A DNA stretch of 64,000 bases from Gordonia terrae (GCF_001698225.1 NZ_CP016594.1:2480001-2544000); one strand, 5' to 3'; shown: positions 31,317 to 41,547, counted from the stretch's first letter. Translations and numbers: made by a program. Notes: generated from the sequence alone by a model not told the origin.

Positions 31317-32720
31317 TCAGCGGTCGGTGACGGCGTTCTCGGCGGCGTCGGCCCACTCGCGCCACTGCGCCGCCTGGTCGCGCAGTTTCGCGGCGTCCCG
31401 GTCCTTGCCGCGTTCGGCGGCCTTGCGTGCCTGATCCTCGAGTTGCGCTGCGCGATCGGCGAATTGCGCCGCCCGCGCCAGCGCCTCGGGATCGGTGCGC
31501 TGCCACTGCGCGTCCTCGGCGTCGCGGATGCGCTTCTCCAGTGCCCGCGCCCGGGCCTCGAGGCTGTGCATCTGGTCGCGCGGGACCTTGCCGAGTTCGT
31601 CCCACTGGTCGCGGAACGACCGGAACTCGCGCCGGGCGGCGTCGAGGTCGGCAGCCGGGTCGATGGCCTTCTCGGCGGCGTCGAGCAGCGCGATCTTGGC
31701 GGTCGCGTTCGCGCTGAACTCGGCGTCGCGCTCCGACGATGCCGCGTTGCGCGCCCCGAAGAACACGTCCTGGGCGGCCTTGAACCGCTGCCACAGCGCC
31801 TCGTCGGTGTCACGCGGTGCGCGTCCCGAGGCCTTCCACTCGCCGAGCAGTTCCCGGAACTTCGCCGACGTCGGGCCCCAGTCGGTCGAGCCGGACAGCT
31901 CCTCGGCGCGGGCGATCAGCGCCTCTTTGCGTTCTTTCGCTCCGGCGCGCTCGCGGTCGAGTTCGGCGAAGTGCGCACCGCGCCGGCGGTTGAACGCGTC
32001 GCGCGCCTTCGCGTAGCGCTTCCACAGCGCGTCGTCGGTCTTGCGGTCGACGCCCTTGATGGACTTCCATTCGTCGAGGATCTCGCGCAACCGGTCGCCC
32101 GCGCTCTTCCAGTTGGTCGCGTCGGCGCCGATCTGCTCGGCCTCGGTGGCCAGCACCTCCTTGCGGGCGACCGCCTCGGCGCGGTTCTTCTCGCGCTCGG
32201 CGCGGATCGTCTCGGCGACCTCGTCGGCGCTGCCGACGATGGCCTCGAGCCGGCGCTGCAGCGCGGCGACGTCACCGATCACATGCGCGTTGGGCAGTTC
32301 GTCGAGCAGATGCTTGGCGGCACCCTGCGCCTTGCGCGGGTCGCCCGACCGGGCGCTGAGTCGTTCCTCGAGGATCTCGACCTCGGTGGCCAGATCGTCG
32401 AACCGGCGTCCGAAGTGCGCGAGTCCCTCTTCGACCGTCCCGGCCTGCCACGACGCGATCTCGCGTTCGCCGTCCTCGGTCTTGAGCCACACGACGCCCG
32501 CTTCGTCGATCCGGCCGAAGCGGTGCGGATCGGCCGTGACCAGGTGCGTGACGACCGGCTCCGATGCGACGCCCGGCCGCGGGCCGGGTTTGGGGCGCGG
32601 GCCGGGTTTGGGCGCGGGTGTCGGTGAGCTCTGGCCTGCCTGCGCCGGCTGGGTGTCGGGTGAAGCGTCGCCCGGGGCGGACGATCCGGTCGCGGGTGCC
32701 GATTCGGTCGGGTTGGTCAT
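31317..32720 (-). CDS. DUF349 domain protein
   Basis: A 467-residue, mostly helical protein with repeated DUF349 units of about 70 residues, each with a W-x(2)-K/RxLRELLxEWK-type core followed by LWxRF/YKAAxDxFF/N (for example [12 protein letters not shown] and [20 protein letters not shown]). A proline/glycine-rich head (residues 1-50) precedes a conserved segment starting [18 protein letters not shown]. It matches Rv2731 in position. Function unknown; long coiled-coil structure is likely. I chose ATG 32720, with AGGA 9 nt upstream; GTG 32726 is an alternative. Confidence 0.85.
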   Translation of the reverse strand: MTNPTESAPATGSSAPGDASPDTQPAQAGQSSPTPAPKPGPRPKPGPRPGVASEPVVTHLVTADPHRFGRIDEAGVVWLKTEDGEREIASWQAGTVEEGLAHFGRRFDDLATEVEILEERLSARSGDPRKAQGAAKHLLDELPNAHVIGDVAALQRRLEAIVGSADEVAETIRAEREKNRAEAVARKEVLATEAEQIGADATNWKSAGDRLREILDEWKSIKGVDRKTDDALWKRYAKARDAFNRRRGAHFAELDRERAGAKERKEALIARAEELSGSTDWGPTSAKFRELLGEWKASGRAPRDTDEALWQRFKAAQDVFFGARNAASSERDAEFSANATAKIALLDAAEKAIDPAADLDAARREFRSFRDQWDELGKVPRDQMHSLEARARALEKRIRDAEDAQWQRTDPEALARAAQFADRAAQLEDQARKAAERGKDRDAAKLRDQAAQWREWADAAENAVTDR

Positions 32721-32888
32721 GTGCACGTGTCCTGCCGCTCAGTGGTGCCGCGCGTCACGGCTGCCGGTCGCTGGAGTCGGCTCCCGCCGGGCATCCGATG
32801 CCCGCGATCGCCGAGAAGTACCGTTCCATTCAAGCAGTTCAGGCCCGTCGATGTGGCGTCCGTGCCGAGTTGGTGGGTCGTGGGCCGG
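32721..32888. other. intergenic region upstream of the DUF349 gene
   Basis: Part of a 331-nt gap between the divergent DUF349 gene and the gene at 33052. These 168 nt hold no convincing gene. The rest of the gap is filled by the 35-bp repeats and the short promoter of the gene at 33052. Confidence 0.5.
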
Positions 32889-33024
32889 ATGTCCCGGCGC
32901 CGGGAGCGGAGCGAGCGGGCCGAATGTCCCGGCGCCGGGAGCGGAGCGAGCGGGCCGAATGTCCCGGCGCCGGGAGCGGAGCGAGCGGGCCGAATGTCCG
33001 GGCGCCGGGAGCGGAGCGAGCGGG
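32889..33024. repeat. 35-bp tandem repeat array, four copies
   Basis: Units begin at 32889, 32924, 32959 and 32994, exactly 35 bp apart, with no spacers. Each reads ATGTCCCGGCGCCGGGAGCG and continues GAGCGAGCGGGCCGA. Each contains the 14-bp perfect palindrome TCCCGGCGCCGGGA, disturbed in the fourth copy by one change. The period is not a multiple of three and the array is not part of a gene. It ends 15 nt before the -10 box of the gene at 33052. Confidence 0.9.
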
Positions 33025-33039
33025 CGCTTTGTTTTCGAC

Positions 33040-33045
33040 TAGCGT
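33040..33045 (+). promoter_or_regulatory. -10 box of the gene at 33052 (leaderless)
   Basis: TAGCGT, 6 nt before GTG 33052. The 35-bp array ends where a -35 region would lie, so repeat copy number could influence this promoter. Confidence 0.45.
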
Positions 33046-33051
33046 CGTGGT

Positions 33052-33831
33052 GTGCTTGCGGCCCTCGTCTTCGTTCCGAGTGCTCCTCTGCTCGTTCCCG
33101 AACTGGCCGGACCGGCCGCCTCCGACACCGAACCGGTGCGTCGGGCGGTGCTCGACGCGGTGGCGACGGTGCGCGACAACGGCATCGACCGGTGGGTGGC
33201 TCTCGGCGCCGCCGACGCGCCGACCGCGGGTCCGGTGTGCGAGCCGGTCCGGGGGACCTTTGCGCGGTTCGGCGTCGACGTCCCGGTCGCGACAGACACG
33301 GTGACCCCGATGATCACTGGGGCCACGGGGGATACGGCCCCCGACGGTGCGTCGCGTCGGATGAGTCTGTCGATTCTCATCGCCGGCTGGCTTGCGGAGC
33401 GGATGGCGCTCGGACCCCTGCAGGTGTGCAGTGTCGGTTCGACGACGCCGCCCGCGGAGTGCGTGGCCCTCGGTGCCGGATTGTCCGCGCGGCTCGACGA
33501 GGGGACGGAGCGGGTCGGTGTCCTCGTGGTGGGGGACGGGTCGACCGCGCTCACCGACAAGGCCCCGGGCGGGGGTCGTCGGGAGTCGGCGGTGGCGCTC
33601 AACGACACGGTCGTCGCGGCGCTCGGTGCGGCGGATACCGCGGCGCTGACGGCACTCGATCAGCAGCAGTGCGATGTCGAGGGTGTCGGCGGCCGGGTCG
33701 CGTGGCAGGTTTCGGCCGGCCTCGTCGGCGACCGTTCGGTCCGGGCCGTGCTCGACTTCGCCGACGCGCCCTTCGGGGTGGGGTATGCGGTCGCGACGTG
33801 GACCGTCGACCGCGGCGGACGTGTTCAGTGA
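33052..33831 (+). CDS. extradiol dioxygenase LigB-like conserved protein (Rv2728c-like)
   Basis: A 259-residue protein whose fold resembles class III extradiol dioxygenases (LigB): [19 protein letters not shown] at the start, [19 protein letters not shown] in the middle and [13 protein letters not shown] for the second half. The histidine ligands of true LigB enzymes are not evident, so a dioxygenase activity is doubtful. It lies directly before miaA with a GTGA overlap, as Rv2728c does in M. tuberculosis. Function unknown. Confidence 0.78.
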   Translation: MLAALVFVPSAPLLVPELAGPAASDTEPVRRAVLDAVATVRDNGIDRWVALGAADAPTAGPVCEPVRGTFARFGVDVPVATDTVTPMITGATGDTAPDGASRRMSLSILIAGWLAERMALGPLQVCSVGSTTPPAECVALGAGLSARLDEGTERVGVLVVGDGSTALTDKAPGGGRRESAVALNDTVVAALGAADTAALTALDQQQCDVEGVGGRVAWQVSAGLVGDRSVRAVLDFADAPFGVGYAVATWTVDRGGRVQ

Positions 33832-34763
33832 GCGAGGCATCCCTCCCGTCGGCTCCCACCCCGATCGCTGTCGTCGGGCCGACTGCCTGCGGCAAATCCG
33901 ACCTCGCCCTCGACCTGGCCGAACGGCTCGGCGGGGAGATCGTGAACATCGACGCCATGCAGCAGTACCGGGGCATGGACGTCGGAACGGCCAAGCTCCC
34001 GCCCGGCGAGCGCCGCGGCATCCCGCACCATCAGCTCGATGTGCTCGACGTGACCGAGGTGGCGACCGTCGCGCGTTATCAACAGGCCGCGCGGGCCGAC
34101 GTCGACCGGTTGCGCGCCGCGGGCCGGGTCCCGGTGATCGTCGGCGGATCGATGATGTACGTCCAGGGACTCCTGGACGACTGGCGGTTCCCGGCCACCG
34201 ATCCCGACGTACGGCGGCGCTACGAGGACATGCTCGACGAGCGCGGGGTGGGCGCGATGCACCGGTTGCTCGCGTCGGTAGACCCGGCCGCGGCGGCGAC
34301 CATCCTCGCCACCGACGGCCGCCGCATCGTGCGAGCGCTGGAGGTGGTCGAGTTGACCGGTGCGCCGTTCGCCGCGTCACAGCCGACGATCGGCGAGCCG
34401 CGGTGGGGCACGATCATCCTCGCCCTCGACCGGGACACCGAGGAACTCGACGACCGCATCCGACGGCGCACGAGTGCGATGTTCGAGCAGGGTCTCGTCG
34501 ACGAGGTGGAGGAGCTCTGTGCCCGTGGCCTGCGGGACGGGCGCACGGCCTCGCAGGCGATCGGCTACAAGCAGGTGCTCGCGGCCCTCGACGGCGAATA
34601 CGACCTCGCGCAGGCCGAGGAACTGACGTTCATCGGGACCCGGCGGTACGTCCGGCGGCAGCGGTCGTGGTTTCGGCGCGATCATCGGGCCGTGTGGCTC
34701 GACGCCGCCGCACCCGACCTCCTCGACCGAGCGCTGTGTGTCGTCGCCGGCGACGCCCCGTAG
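33828..34763 (+). CDS. miaA: tRNA dimethylallyltransferase
   Basis: A 311-residue prenyltransferase that adds dimethylallyl to A37 of tRNAs, giving the substrate for MiaB. The P-loop GPTACGKS is at residues 17-24, followed by [17 protein letters not shown] and [10 protein letters not shown], and the C-terminal QAIGYKQV and [14 protein letters not shown] tRNA-binding parts. It starts at GTG overlapping the previous stop. Its own TAG stop is the start of the dapF -10 box. Confidence 0.96.
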   Translation: MSEASLPSAPTPIAVVGPTACGKSDLALDLAERLGGEIVNIDAMQQYRGMDVGTAKLPPGERRGIPHHQLDVLDVTEVATVARYQQAARADVDRLRAAGRVPVIVGGSMMYVQGLLDDWRFPATDPDVRRRYEDMLDERGVGAMHRLLASVDPAAAATILATDGRRIVRALEVVELTGAPFAASQPTIGEPRWGTIILALDRDTEELDDRIRRRTSAMFEQGLVDEVEELCARGLRDGRTASQAIGYKQVLAALDGEYDLAQAEELTFIGTRRYVRRQRSWFRRDHRAVWLDAAAPDLLDRALCVVAGDAP

Positions 34764-34766
34764 GCT
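34761..34766 (+). promoter_or_regulatory. -10 box of dapF (leaderless)
   Basis: TAGGCT, 7 nt before GTG 34774; its first three bases are the miaA stop codon. Confidence 0.5.
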
Positions 34767-34773
34767 GTTGTCC

Positions 34774-35715
34774 GTGACTTCCGCCCCGCAGAGCAGTGCG
34801 AACGACGGCCTGGCCCCATCGGGTGTGCAATTCGGCGGCCTGCCTTTCGTCAAGGGGCACGGGACCCAGAACGACTTCGTGGTCCTCGCCGACCCGAGGG
34901 CCGAGCTGTCCCTCGACGCCGAGATGGTCGCGGCGCTCTGCGATCGCCAGCGGGGGATCGGTGCCGACGGGCTGTTGCGCGTCGCGCGGGCGGGGGCACT
35001 GGTGTCCGGTGGTGTCCTGGACGCGCTGCCCGACGGGGTGTCCGCCGACGACTGGTTCATGGACTACCGCAACGGCGACGGCTCGGTCGCCGAGATGTGC
35101 GGCAACGGCGTCCGGGTGTTCGCGCACTTCGTACGCGCGTCGGGCCTCGTCGACACGGACACGTTCCCCGTCGGTTCCCGGGCGGGCGCGCGAGGCGTCA
35201 CCATCCACTCCTTCGACGCGGTACACGCCGAGGTCACCGTGGAGATGGGCGTGGCACGGCTGGACGGATCGTCGGTGGTCCGCATCGGCGACGACATCTA
35301 CCCGGGCGCGATGGTCGACGTGGGCAACCCCCACCTGGCGTGCGTCGTCGCGGACATGACCGCCGACGATCTCGTCGCCATCGACTTCGGGGCCGGCGTG
35401 ACGATCGAGGCCGACGACTTCCCGCACGGCGCCAACGTCGAGCTCCTCACGCCTCCTGTCGACGGACCCGACGGCGGGCTGACCGCGCGGATGCGGGTCT
35501 TCGAGCGGGGTGTCGGGGAGACGCGCAGCTGTGGGACCGGCCTGGTCGCGGCCGCGCGCGCCGCGCTGGACGCCCGCGGAACGGACGCGGGGGAGCTGCG
35601 TATCGGTATCCCGGGCGGAGAGGTCACGGTGACGATCCGTCCCGACGGATCGACCCTGCGCGGGCCGTCGATGCTCGTCGCCGACGGGGTGCTCCGGCCC
35701 GGCTGGCAGCGCTGA
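34774..35715 (+). CDS. dapF: diaminopimelate epimerase
   Basis: A 313-residue PLP-independent racemase that converts L,L- to meso-diaminopimelate, used for peptidoglycan and lysine. Both catalytic cysteines are visible: Cys109 in EMCGNGVR and Cys253 in ETRSCGTG. The N-terminal KGHGTQNDFVVL and the middle VGNPHLAC are also diagnostic. The start is GTG 34774. It follows miaA, as in mycobacteria. Confidence 0.96.
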   Translation: MTSAPQSSANDGLAPSGVQFGGLPFVKGHGTQNDFVVLADPRAELSLDAEMVAALCDRQRGIGADGLLRVARAGALVSGGVLDALPDGVSADDWFMDYRNGDGSVAEMCGNGVRVFAHFVRASGLVDTDTFPVGSRAGARGVTIHSFDAVHAEVTVEMGVARLDGSSVVRIGDDIYPGAMVDVGNPHLACVVADMTADDLVAIDFGAGVTIEADDFPHGANVELLTPPVDGPDGGLTARMRVFERGVGETRSCGTGLVAAARAALDARGTDAGELRIGIPGGEVTVTIRPDGSTLRGPSMLVADGVLRPGWQR

Positions 35716-35767
35716 GCTCGATATTCGCGTGCTCGCATCCTGGCGGACGTGAGACCATGGATCTCGT

Positions 35768-37240
35768 ATGACCGAATCACGAGAAGACATCATGTCCGCA
35801 GCCGATCTCGGTGTCCAGGACACCGCAGGTCCCACCAGTGGGGACCCGAACGGCGTGGACCCCACCACCGGCGAACTCCAGCTCTCCGAGCGTGCATCTC
35901 TGCAACGCGTCGCAGGACTCTCCACCGAACTCACCGACGTCACCGAGGTCGAGTACCGGCAGCTCCGACTGGAACGCGTGGTCCTGGTCGGCGTGTGGAC
36001 CGAGGGCAGCGCGGCTGCCGCCAAGGCCAACATGACCGAGCTGGCCGCGCTCGCCGAGACGGCCGGATCCCAGATCCTCGACGCGGTGATCCAGCGTCGC
36101 TCCAAACCGGATCCCGCCACCTACATCGGCAGCGGCAAGGCCGAGGAACTCCGCGAGATCGTCCTCGCGACCGGCGCCGACACCGTCGTCTGCGACGGTG
36201 AACTCACCCCCGCCCAGCTGAACGCGCTGGAGAAGGTGGTGAAGGTGAAGGTCATCGACCGCACCGCCCTGATCCTCGACATCTTCGCCCAGCACGCGAC
36301 CTCGCGGGAGGGCAAGGCACAGGTCTCCCTCGCGCAGATGGAGTACATGCTCCCGCGGCTCCGCGGTTGGGGTGAATCGATGTCCCGGCAGGCCGGTGGC
36401 CGGGCGGGCAGCAACGGCGGCGTGGGTCTTCGCGGTCCGGGTGAGACCAAGATCGAGACCGACCGTCGCCGGATCCGGGAGCGAATGGCCAAGCTGCGCC
36501 GCGAGATCCGCGGCATGAAGAAGGCGCGGACGACGAAACGCGCTGCGCGCAAGAGTGGTTCGATCCCGACGATAACCGTCGCCGGGTACACCAACGCCGG
36601 CAAGTCCAGTCTGGTCAACGCGATGACCGGTGCCGGGGTGCTCGTGCAGGACGCCTTGTTCGCGACCCTCGATCCCACCACCAGGCGTGCCACGCTCGAT
36701 GACGGGCGCGCGGTCGTGTTCACCGACACCGTCGGGTTCGTCCGCCATCTGCCGACCCAGCTCGTCGAGGCATTCCGGTCCACGCTCGAGGAGGTCGTCG
36801 ACGCCGACCTGTTGCTCCATGTCGTCGACGGCGCGGATGCCTTTCCGATGGAACAGATCTCGGCCGTCCGTCAGGTCATCAACGACATCGTCGCCGAGGA
36901 GGGCGTCACCGCGCCGCCAGAGCTGCTGGTGATCAACAAGATCGACGCCATCGACGGCAACCGCCTCACCGAGTTGCGCGGTGCGCTCGGTGCGGATGCG
37001 GTCTTCATCTCCGCCCGGACCGGAGAGGGACTGCCCGAATTGTTCGGGCGTGTTCGCGAGTTCGTCGGTCGCGAGGACGTGGAGATGACCATCGAGGTGC
37101 CGTTCGACCGGGGCGACGTCGTCTCTCGGGTTCACAGCGAGGGCGAGGTCATCTCCTCGGAGCACACCGAGGCCGGCACGACGATGAAGGTCCGCGTCCC
37201 GGCCGCGTTCGCGGGCGAGATCGCGGACCTCCGGATCTGA
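35768..37240 (+). CDS. hflX: ribosome-associated GTPase HflX
   Basis: A 490-residue GTPase that binds 50S/70S ribosomes and splits stalled or antibiotic-blocked ribosomes under stress. The N-terminal HflX domain includes ERVVLVGVWTEGSAAAAKANM and the glycine-rich linker GPGETKIETDRR near residue 225. The G domain has G1 GYTNAGKS at 273-280, G3 DTVGFVRHLP and G4 NKID. The start is ATG 35768; an in-frame ATG at 35792 is possible. Confidence 0.95.
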   Translation: MTESREDIMSAADLGVQDTAGPTSGDPNGVDPTTGELQLSERASLQRVAGLSTELTDVTEVEYRQLRLERVVLVGVWTEGSAAAAKANMTELAALAETAGSQILDAVIQRRSKPDPATYIGSGKAEELREIVLATGADTVVCDGELTPAQLNALEKVVKVKVIDRTALILDIFAQHATSREGKAQVSLAQMEYMLPRLRGWGESMSRQAGGRAGSNGGVGLRGPGETKIETDRRRIRERMAKLRREIRGMKKARTTKRAARKSGSIPTITVAGYTNAGKSSLVNAMTGAGVLVQDALFATLDPTTRRATLDDGRAVVFTDTVGFVRHLPTQLVEAFRSTLEEVVDADLLLHVVDGADAFPMEQISAVRQVINDIVAEEGVTAPPELLVINKIDAIDGNRLTELRGALGADAVFISARTGEGLPELFGRVREFVGREDVEMTIEVPFDRGDVVSRVHSEGEVISSEHTEAGTTMKVRVPAAFAGEIADLRI

Positions 37241-37260
37241 GCGGGTTCGCTGCGTACGGA

Positions 37261-37521
37261 CTAATCCGCGTCGAGATCCTTCTCGACGAGATCGACGATG
37301 GTGTCGAGCGCGGCCTGGTCGTCGGCCGTGACCACCACCCGGGTCCCCTTCTCGGCCCCCAGCGTCATGATCATCAGCGCCGATCCCGCATCGACCGGAT
37401 CGCCGCCCTCGAGACCCAGCGTCACGGGGCTGCCGGTCTCGGCGACCGCCTCGGCGATGATCGTGGCGGGTCGGGCGTGCAGTCCGACGGCGGAGCCGAC
37501 GGTGGCGGTGGTGCTGGGCAT
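37261..37521 (-). CDS. ptsH: phosphocarrier protein HPr
   Basis: An 86-residue HPr. The phosphorylated histidine is His15 in GLHARPA and the regulatory-serine region is AGSALMIMTLGA (Ser47). It carries phosphate from enzyme I (41697) to the IIA part of FruA. It lies 110 nt downstream of fruA on the same strand and is probably expressed with the fru genes. It converges on hflX. Confidence 0.96.
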   Translation of the reverse strand: MPSTTATVGSAVGLHARPATIIAEAVAETGSPVTLGLEGGDPVDAGSALMIMTLGAEKGTRVVVTADDQAALDTIVDLVEKDLDAD

Positions 37522-37631
37522 GGGAACTCCTTCGAGTGGGTTGGGGTGTCGGGTGTGGTCGGTCGTCGTGCGATTCGGTGCCGGGGTCTGACCCGGATGT
37601 CGGGTGTTCGGGTGGTCGCGTCGTCGAGGCG

Positions 37632-39737
37632 TCAGGCGGCGACCGCCTCGAGTTCGTCGAACGCGACGGCGTCGCGACTGCGATGGACCTGCTTGGCCGC
37701 GATCACCAGGACGGCGGACAAAACGGTACCGGCGACGAGTGCGACGAGGAAGAGTACCCAGTTGTTCATCGCGAAGAAGACGAAGATGCCGCCGTGCGGA
37801 GCACGGAGTTCGACGCCGAACGCCATGATCAGTGCGCCGCTGAGCGCGCCGCCGGCCATCATCGAGGGGATGACGCGGAAGGGATCGACCGCCGCGAACG
37901 GGATGGCGCCCTCGGAGATGAACGACGCGCCGAGAAGCCATGCGGCCTTGCCGTTCTCGCGCTCCGGCTCAGTGAACAGGCCGGGGCGCAGGACGGTGGC
38001 GAGTGCGAGCGCGAGCGGCGGGACCATGCCGGCGCACATCACGGCCGCCATGATCTGGTACTGCGCGGTGCCTGCGGTCGCGGCGTCGGCGATCCCGGCG
38101 GTGGCGAACAGGTAGGCGGTCTTGTTGACCGGCCCGCCGAGGTCGAAGCACATCATCAGACCGAGCACGATCCCGAGGGCGATGGCCGATCCGCCGGACA
38201 TGCTCTCCAGGCCGCTGTTCATCTGCTCGGTCAGCCAGGCGAGCGGCTTGCCGAGCACCATGTAGAGCAACCCGCCGACGATCATGCTGCCGAACAACGG
38301 GATGACCACGACCGGCATGAGGCCGCGCGCCCACTGGGGCACCGGGGTCCGCGCGATCCACAGGCACACCACACCGGCGATGAGGCCGCCGATCAACGCG
38401 CCGATGAAGCTGGCGCCCACCGCGAGCGAGACGATGCCGGCCACGAAACCGGGTGCGATACCGGGTCGGTCGGCGATCGCGAACGAGATGTAGCCGGCGA
38501 GCACCGGGACCGCGAGTCCCATCACCCCCGAGCCGATCGCGAAGCTCACCGCACCCAGGTACTGCAGGAGTCCGCCGGACGGCAGGTCCCACAGACTGTT
38601 GTTCAGGGCGATGAAGGCGCCGTCGCTGAGGGTGCCGCCGTCGTCGAGGGTCGTGTTGGCGACCTCGTAGCCGGCGAGGAGGAAGCCGAGTGCGATGAGC
38701 AGTCCGCCGGCGGCGACGAACGGGATCATGTAGCTGACACCGGTCATGAGGGCCTGGCGCGTGCGGCCCGCGAGGCCCACGCCCGACGTTGCGGTGTCGG
38801 CGGACTCGGCATCGGCCCCATCGCCGGTGACGCGCGCCGCGTTCGGGTTGCGCCCCGCGGCCACCGCCTCGGCGATCATCGCGTCGGGTTCGTTGATCGC
38901 CCGTTTCACCCCGGATGCGATGACGGGTTTGCCGCTGAACCGGTTGCGACCCTTCACCCCGACGTCGGTGGCGAAGATGACGGCATCGGCCGAGGCGATC
39001 ACCTCCGGGTCGAAAGCGGTGGTGGCCGAGGACCCCTGGGTCTCCACCGCGAACTCGACACCGGCCCGCTCGGCCGCGTACTTGAGCGCATCGGCGGCCA
39101 TGTAGGTGTGGGCGATCCCGGTGGGGCACGCGGTGATCGCCACGATGCGCGGCTTCGTGTCCGCGGTCTGGGCCGGATCGGTCGGGGCCGGGTCCTTCTG
39201 GGCCGATGCGTTCTCGGACTTCGCGGTCGACACCGCTGCAGCTGCGGGCGCTGCGGCCGCGGGGTCGGCGGGGGCGGGGGGTGCGGGGTTGATGGCCTCG
39301 TCGACCAGTTCGATCACTCGCTCCTCGTTCTCCGCCGCGCGGAGCGAGGCGACGAAGTCGGGCCGGACGAGTGAGCGGGCCAGGGAGCTGAGGAGTTTCA
39401 TGTGCGCGCTGGCGCCCCCCTCGGGGGCGGCGATGAGGAAGACCAGGTCGGCCGGCCCGTCCGGCGCGCCGAAGTCGACCTTCCGGGACAGCCGCGCCAT
39501 GGCGAGACTGGCCGTGGTCACCGACGCGGTCCGGGCGTGCGGGATGGCGATGCCGCCGGGAAGCCCGGTGGCGGACTTGGCCTCCCGGTCCAGCGCGGCC
39601 CGCGCGAGATCGGCGGGATCGGTGGTCCGGCCGGCCGCGGCGAGCGCGTCGGCCAGCGTGGTGATGACGGCGGCGGGATCGCCGCCGGCGTCGACGTCGA
39701 GACTCACCGTCTGGGCGGTGATGATCTGCTCGGTCAT
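37632..39737 (-). CDS. fruA: PTS fructose transporter, EIIABC
   Basis: A 701-residue fructose-specific enzyme II with domain order IIA-IIB-IIC. His67 (IAIPHART) is the IIA phosphorylation site and Cys204 (TACPTGIAHTYM) the IIB site. A proline/alanine linker separates IIA and IIB. The IIC part has about nine membrane helices from residue 310 on, with FISEGAIPFAAVDP and ELRAPHGG near the end. It imports fructose as fructose 1-phosphate. The start is ATG 39737. Confidence 0.96.
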   Translation of the reverse strand: MTEQIITAQTVSLDVDAGGDPAAVITTLADALAAAGRTTDPADLARAALDREAKSATGLPGGIAIPHARTASVTTASLAMARLSRKVDFGAPDGPADLVFLIAAPEGGASAHMKLLSSLARSLVRPDFVASLRAAENEERVIELVDEAINPAPPAPADPAAAAPAAAAVSTAKSENASAQKDPAPTDPAQTADTKPRIVAITACPTGIAHTYMAADALKYAAERAGVEFAVETQGSSATTAFDPEVIASADAVIFATDVGVKGRNRFSGKPVIASGVKRAINEPDAMIAEAVAAGRNPNAARVTGDGADAESADTATSGVGLAGRTRQALMTGVSYMIPFVAAGGLLIALGFLLAGYEVANTTLDDGGTLSDGAFIALNNSLWDLPSGGLLQYLGAVSFAIGSGVMGLAVPVLAGYISFAIADRPGIAPGFVAGIVSLAVGASFIGALIGGLIAGVVCLWIARTPVPQWARGLMPVVVIPLFGSMIVGGLLYMVLGKPLAWLTEQMNSGLESMSGGSAIALGIVLGLMMCFDLGGPVNKTAYLFATAGIADAATAGTAQYQIMAAVMCAGMVPPLALALATVLRPGLFTEPERENGKAAWLLGASFISEGAIPFAAVDPFRVIPSMMAGGALSGALIMAFGVELRAPHGGIFVFFAMNNWVLFLVALVAGTVLSAVLVIAAKQVHRSRDAVAFDELEAVAA

Positions 39738-39814
39738 GGGATGTCCTTTGGTGACAGGGGGTACGGGGTCAACGGGTGGTACTGGATGTGCGGTGCGGGT
39801 CCGTGAAGGTGGCG

Positions 39815-40780
39815 TCAGCTCATGCGGGCGGCTCCCGACAGTTCGGTCACCCGGACGCCGGGGAGGTCGAGATGGTCGGGAGTCGGGGCCTGGGTGCCCG
39901 CGAGTGAGGCGGCCGCGGCGCCGTAGGCCACCGCCGACCGGAGGCAGTCCGCGGGCGAGGCCCCTGTGCTCTGGGCGATGAGGAAGCCGGCGAGCGAGGA
40001 GTCGCCGGCGCCGACGGTGCTGCGCGGCACGATCGGCGGGGGTGTCGCCGACCAGACGCCCGATGCGGTGACCAGGACGGCGCCGGCTGCTCCGAGTGTG
40101 GCCAGGACGTTGCCGCCGATCTGTTCCGCGATCGCGGTCGCGGCCTCGACCACGGGTTCGAGGTCGTTGCGCGACAGGGCTTCCCGCAGCGTGGCCGGGT
40201 CGGCGCCGGTCAGTTCGGCGAGTTCGTCCTCGTTGGGTTTGATCAGGTCGACGCGACCGGCCACGGTCGCCCGGAGCGGGGCGCCGGAGGTGTCCACCGC
40301 GACGCGGCACCCGGCCAGGACCAGGTCGTCGGCGATCGCGCGGTACCAGTTGTCGGTTACGCCGGGCGGGAGGGAGCCGCAGAGGGTGACCCACTGGGCG
40401 GAGTCGGCGTGCGCCCGGATGAGTTCGACGAGCGCATCGCGATCCCGCGCGGTCAGCGCGACACCCGGAGCGTTGATCTTGGTGGTCGTGCCGTCCGACT
40501 CGGCGATCGTGATGTTGGAGCGGACCTCGCCGTCGACAGGCACCGCGTCGTAGGGGAGTCCGAGTTCGTCGAGTGCGGTACACAGCGGGTCGCCCGTCCG
40601 CGCGGGGAGCAGGGCTCGGGTGGACAGGCCGGCGGCCGCGACGACGCGGGCCACGTTGACGCCCTTGCCGCCGGGTTCGGTGCGGACCGTGCCAGCGCGC
40701 TGCACCTCGCCGCGTGCCAGCGGTGCGCCGAGCTCGAGGGTGCGATCGAGGCTGGGGTTCGCGGTGACGGTGACGATCAT
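39815..40780 (-). CDS. fruK: 1-phosphofructokinase
   Basis: A 321-residue PfkB-family sugar kinase that turns fructose 1-phosphate into fructose 1,6-bisphosphate. The first sugar-kinase motif is GGKGVNVARVVAAAG near residue 38 and the second is VGAGDSSLAGFL near 245, with the catalytic Asp in GAGD. It begins with VTVTANPSLDRTLEL, as FruK proteins do. Overlaps fruR by 4 nt. Confidence 0.95.
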   Translation of the reverse strand: MIVTVTANPSLDRTLELGAPLARGEVQRAGTVRTEPGGKGVNVARVVAAAGLSTRALLPARTGDPLCTALDELGLPYDAVPVDGEVRSNITIAESDGTTTKINAPGVALTARDRDALVELIRAHADSAQWVTLCGSLPPGVTDNWYRAIADDLVLAGCRVAVDTSGAPLRATVAGRVDLIKPNEDELAELTGADPATLREALSRNDLEPVVEAATAIAEQIGGNVLATLGAAGAVLVTASGVWSATPPPIVPRSTVGAGDSSLAGFLIAQSTGASPADCLRSAVAYGAAAASLAGTQAPTPDHLDLPGVRVTELSGAARMS

Positions 40781-41547
40781 GCGATCACGACCTCGACGCC
40801 GCGCGCGGACAGTGCCGCCGAGAAGGCCGGGTCTATCCCGGAGTCGGTGATGAGGACGTCGACGTCGTCGATCCCGGCGAAGGAGGAGAGGTCTTCGCGA
40901 TCCATCTTCGAGCTGTCGGCGAGGACCACGACGCGTTGCGCGGCCGCGACCATCGCCGCTTTCACCGCCGCCTCGTCGGGATCGGGAGTCGACAGCCCAT
41001 GGGACTCGCTCAGACCGTTGGTGCCGAGGAACGCGGTGGTGACCCGCAGGCGGCGGAGCGCGTCCACCGTCTCGACGCCCACCGTGGCCTGGGTGAGACC
41101 ACGGACGCGTCCGCCGAGCGCATGGAGCCCGGCGGGGTGGGTGCCGGCCAGCAGGCCGGCGATGGGCAGGCTGTTGGTGAACAGGGTGAGCCTCCGATCG
41201 GGCGCGGTCGCCTCGGCGGCGCGGTAGGTCGTGGTGCCGGCGTCGAAGAGCACGGAACCGCCGTCCGGCGGCAGGAAACGGATCGCCGCTCGGCCGATCG
41301 CCGTCTTCTGTTCGATCTGGCTCGACTCGCGCTCGTCGATGCCGAGCTCACCCAGGGCGCGCATGACCTCGGCGCGCACGGCACCGCCGTGGACTCGCTG
41401 CAGATGTCCGGCACGCTCCAGGACGGCGAGGTCTCGACGGACGGTCTCGCTCGTGACGTCGAACTTCTCGGCGAGCGCAGCCACCGACGCCCGCCCCGCG
41501 ACGCGCACCTCGTCGACGATCGCCTGTTGTCTCTCCTCGGCGTACAC
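40777..41547 (-). CDS. fruR: DeoR-family regulator of fructose genes
   Basis: A 256-residue DeoR-type repressor. The N-terminal helix-turn-helix is ASVAALAEKFDVTSETVRRDLAVLERAG at residues 21-48, and the sugar-phosphate-binding domain follows (LFDAGTTTYRAAEA). The likely effector is fructose 1-phosphate. I chose GTG 41547, giving the usual VYAEERQQAI start with GGAG just upstream; GTG 41574 would add nine residues. First gene of fruR-fruK-fruA-ptsH, divergent from ptsI. Confidence 0.9.
   Translation of the reverse strand: MYAEERQQAIVDEVRVAGRASVAALAEKFDVTSETVRRDLAVLERAGHLQRVHGGAVRAEVMRALGELGIDERESSQIEQKTAIGRAAIRFLPPDGGSVLFDAGTTTYRAAEATAPDRRLTLFTNSLPIAGLLAGTHPAGLHALGGRVRGLTQATVGVETVDALRRLRVTTAFLGTNGLSESHGLSTPDPDEAAVKAAMVAAAQRVVVLADSSKMDREDLSSFAGIDDVDVLITDSGIDPAFSAALSARGVEVVIA

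Noticed and set aside
32889..33024. 35-bp repeats as a CRISPR array
   Set aside because: Units are contiguous with no spacers, and no cas genes are in the window.
37536..39374. A 612-codon open frame on the plus strand opposite fruA
   Set aside because: Arg/Glu/His/Gly-rich shadow of fruA, whose IIA, IIB and IIC sites are all intact on the minus strand.
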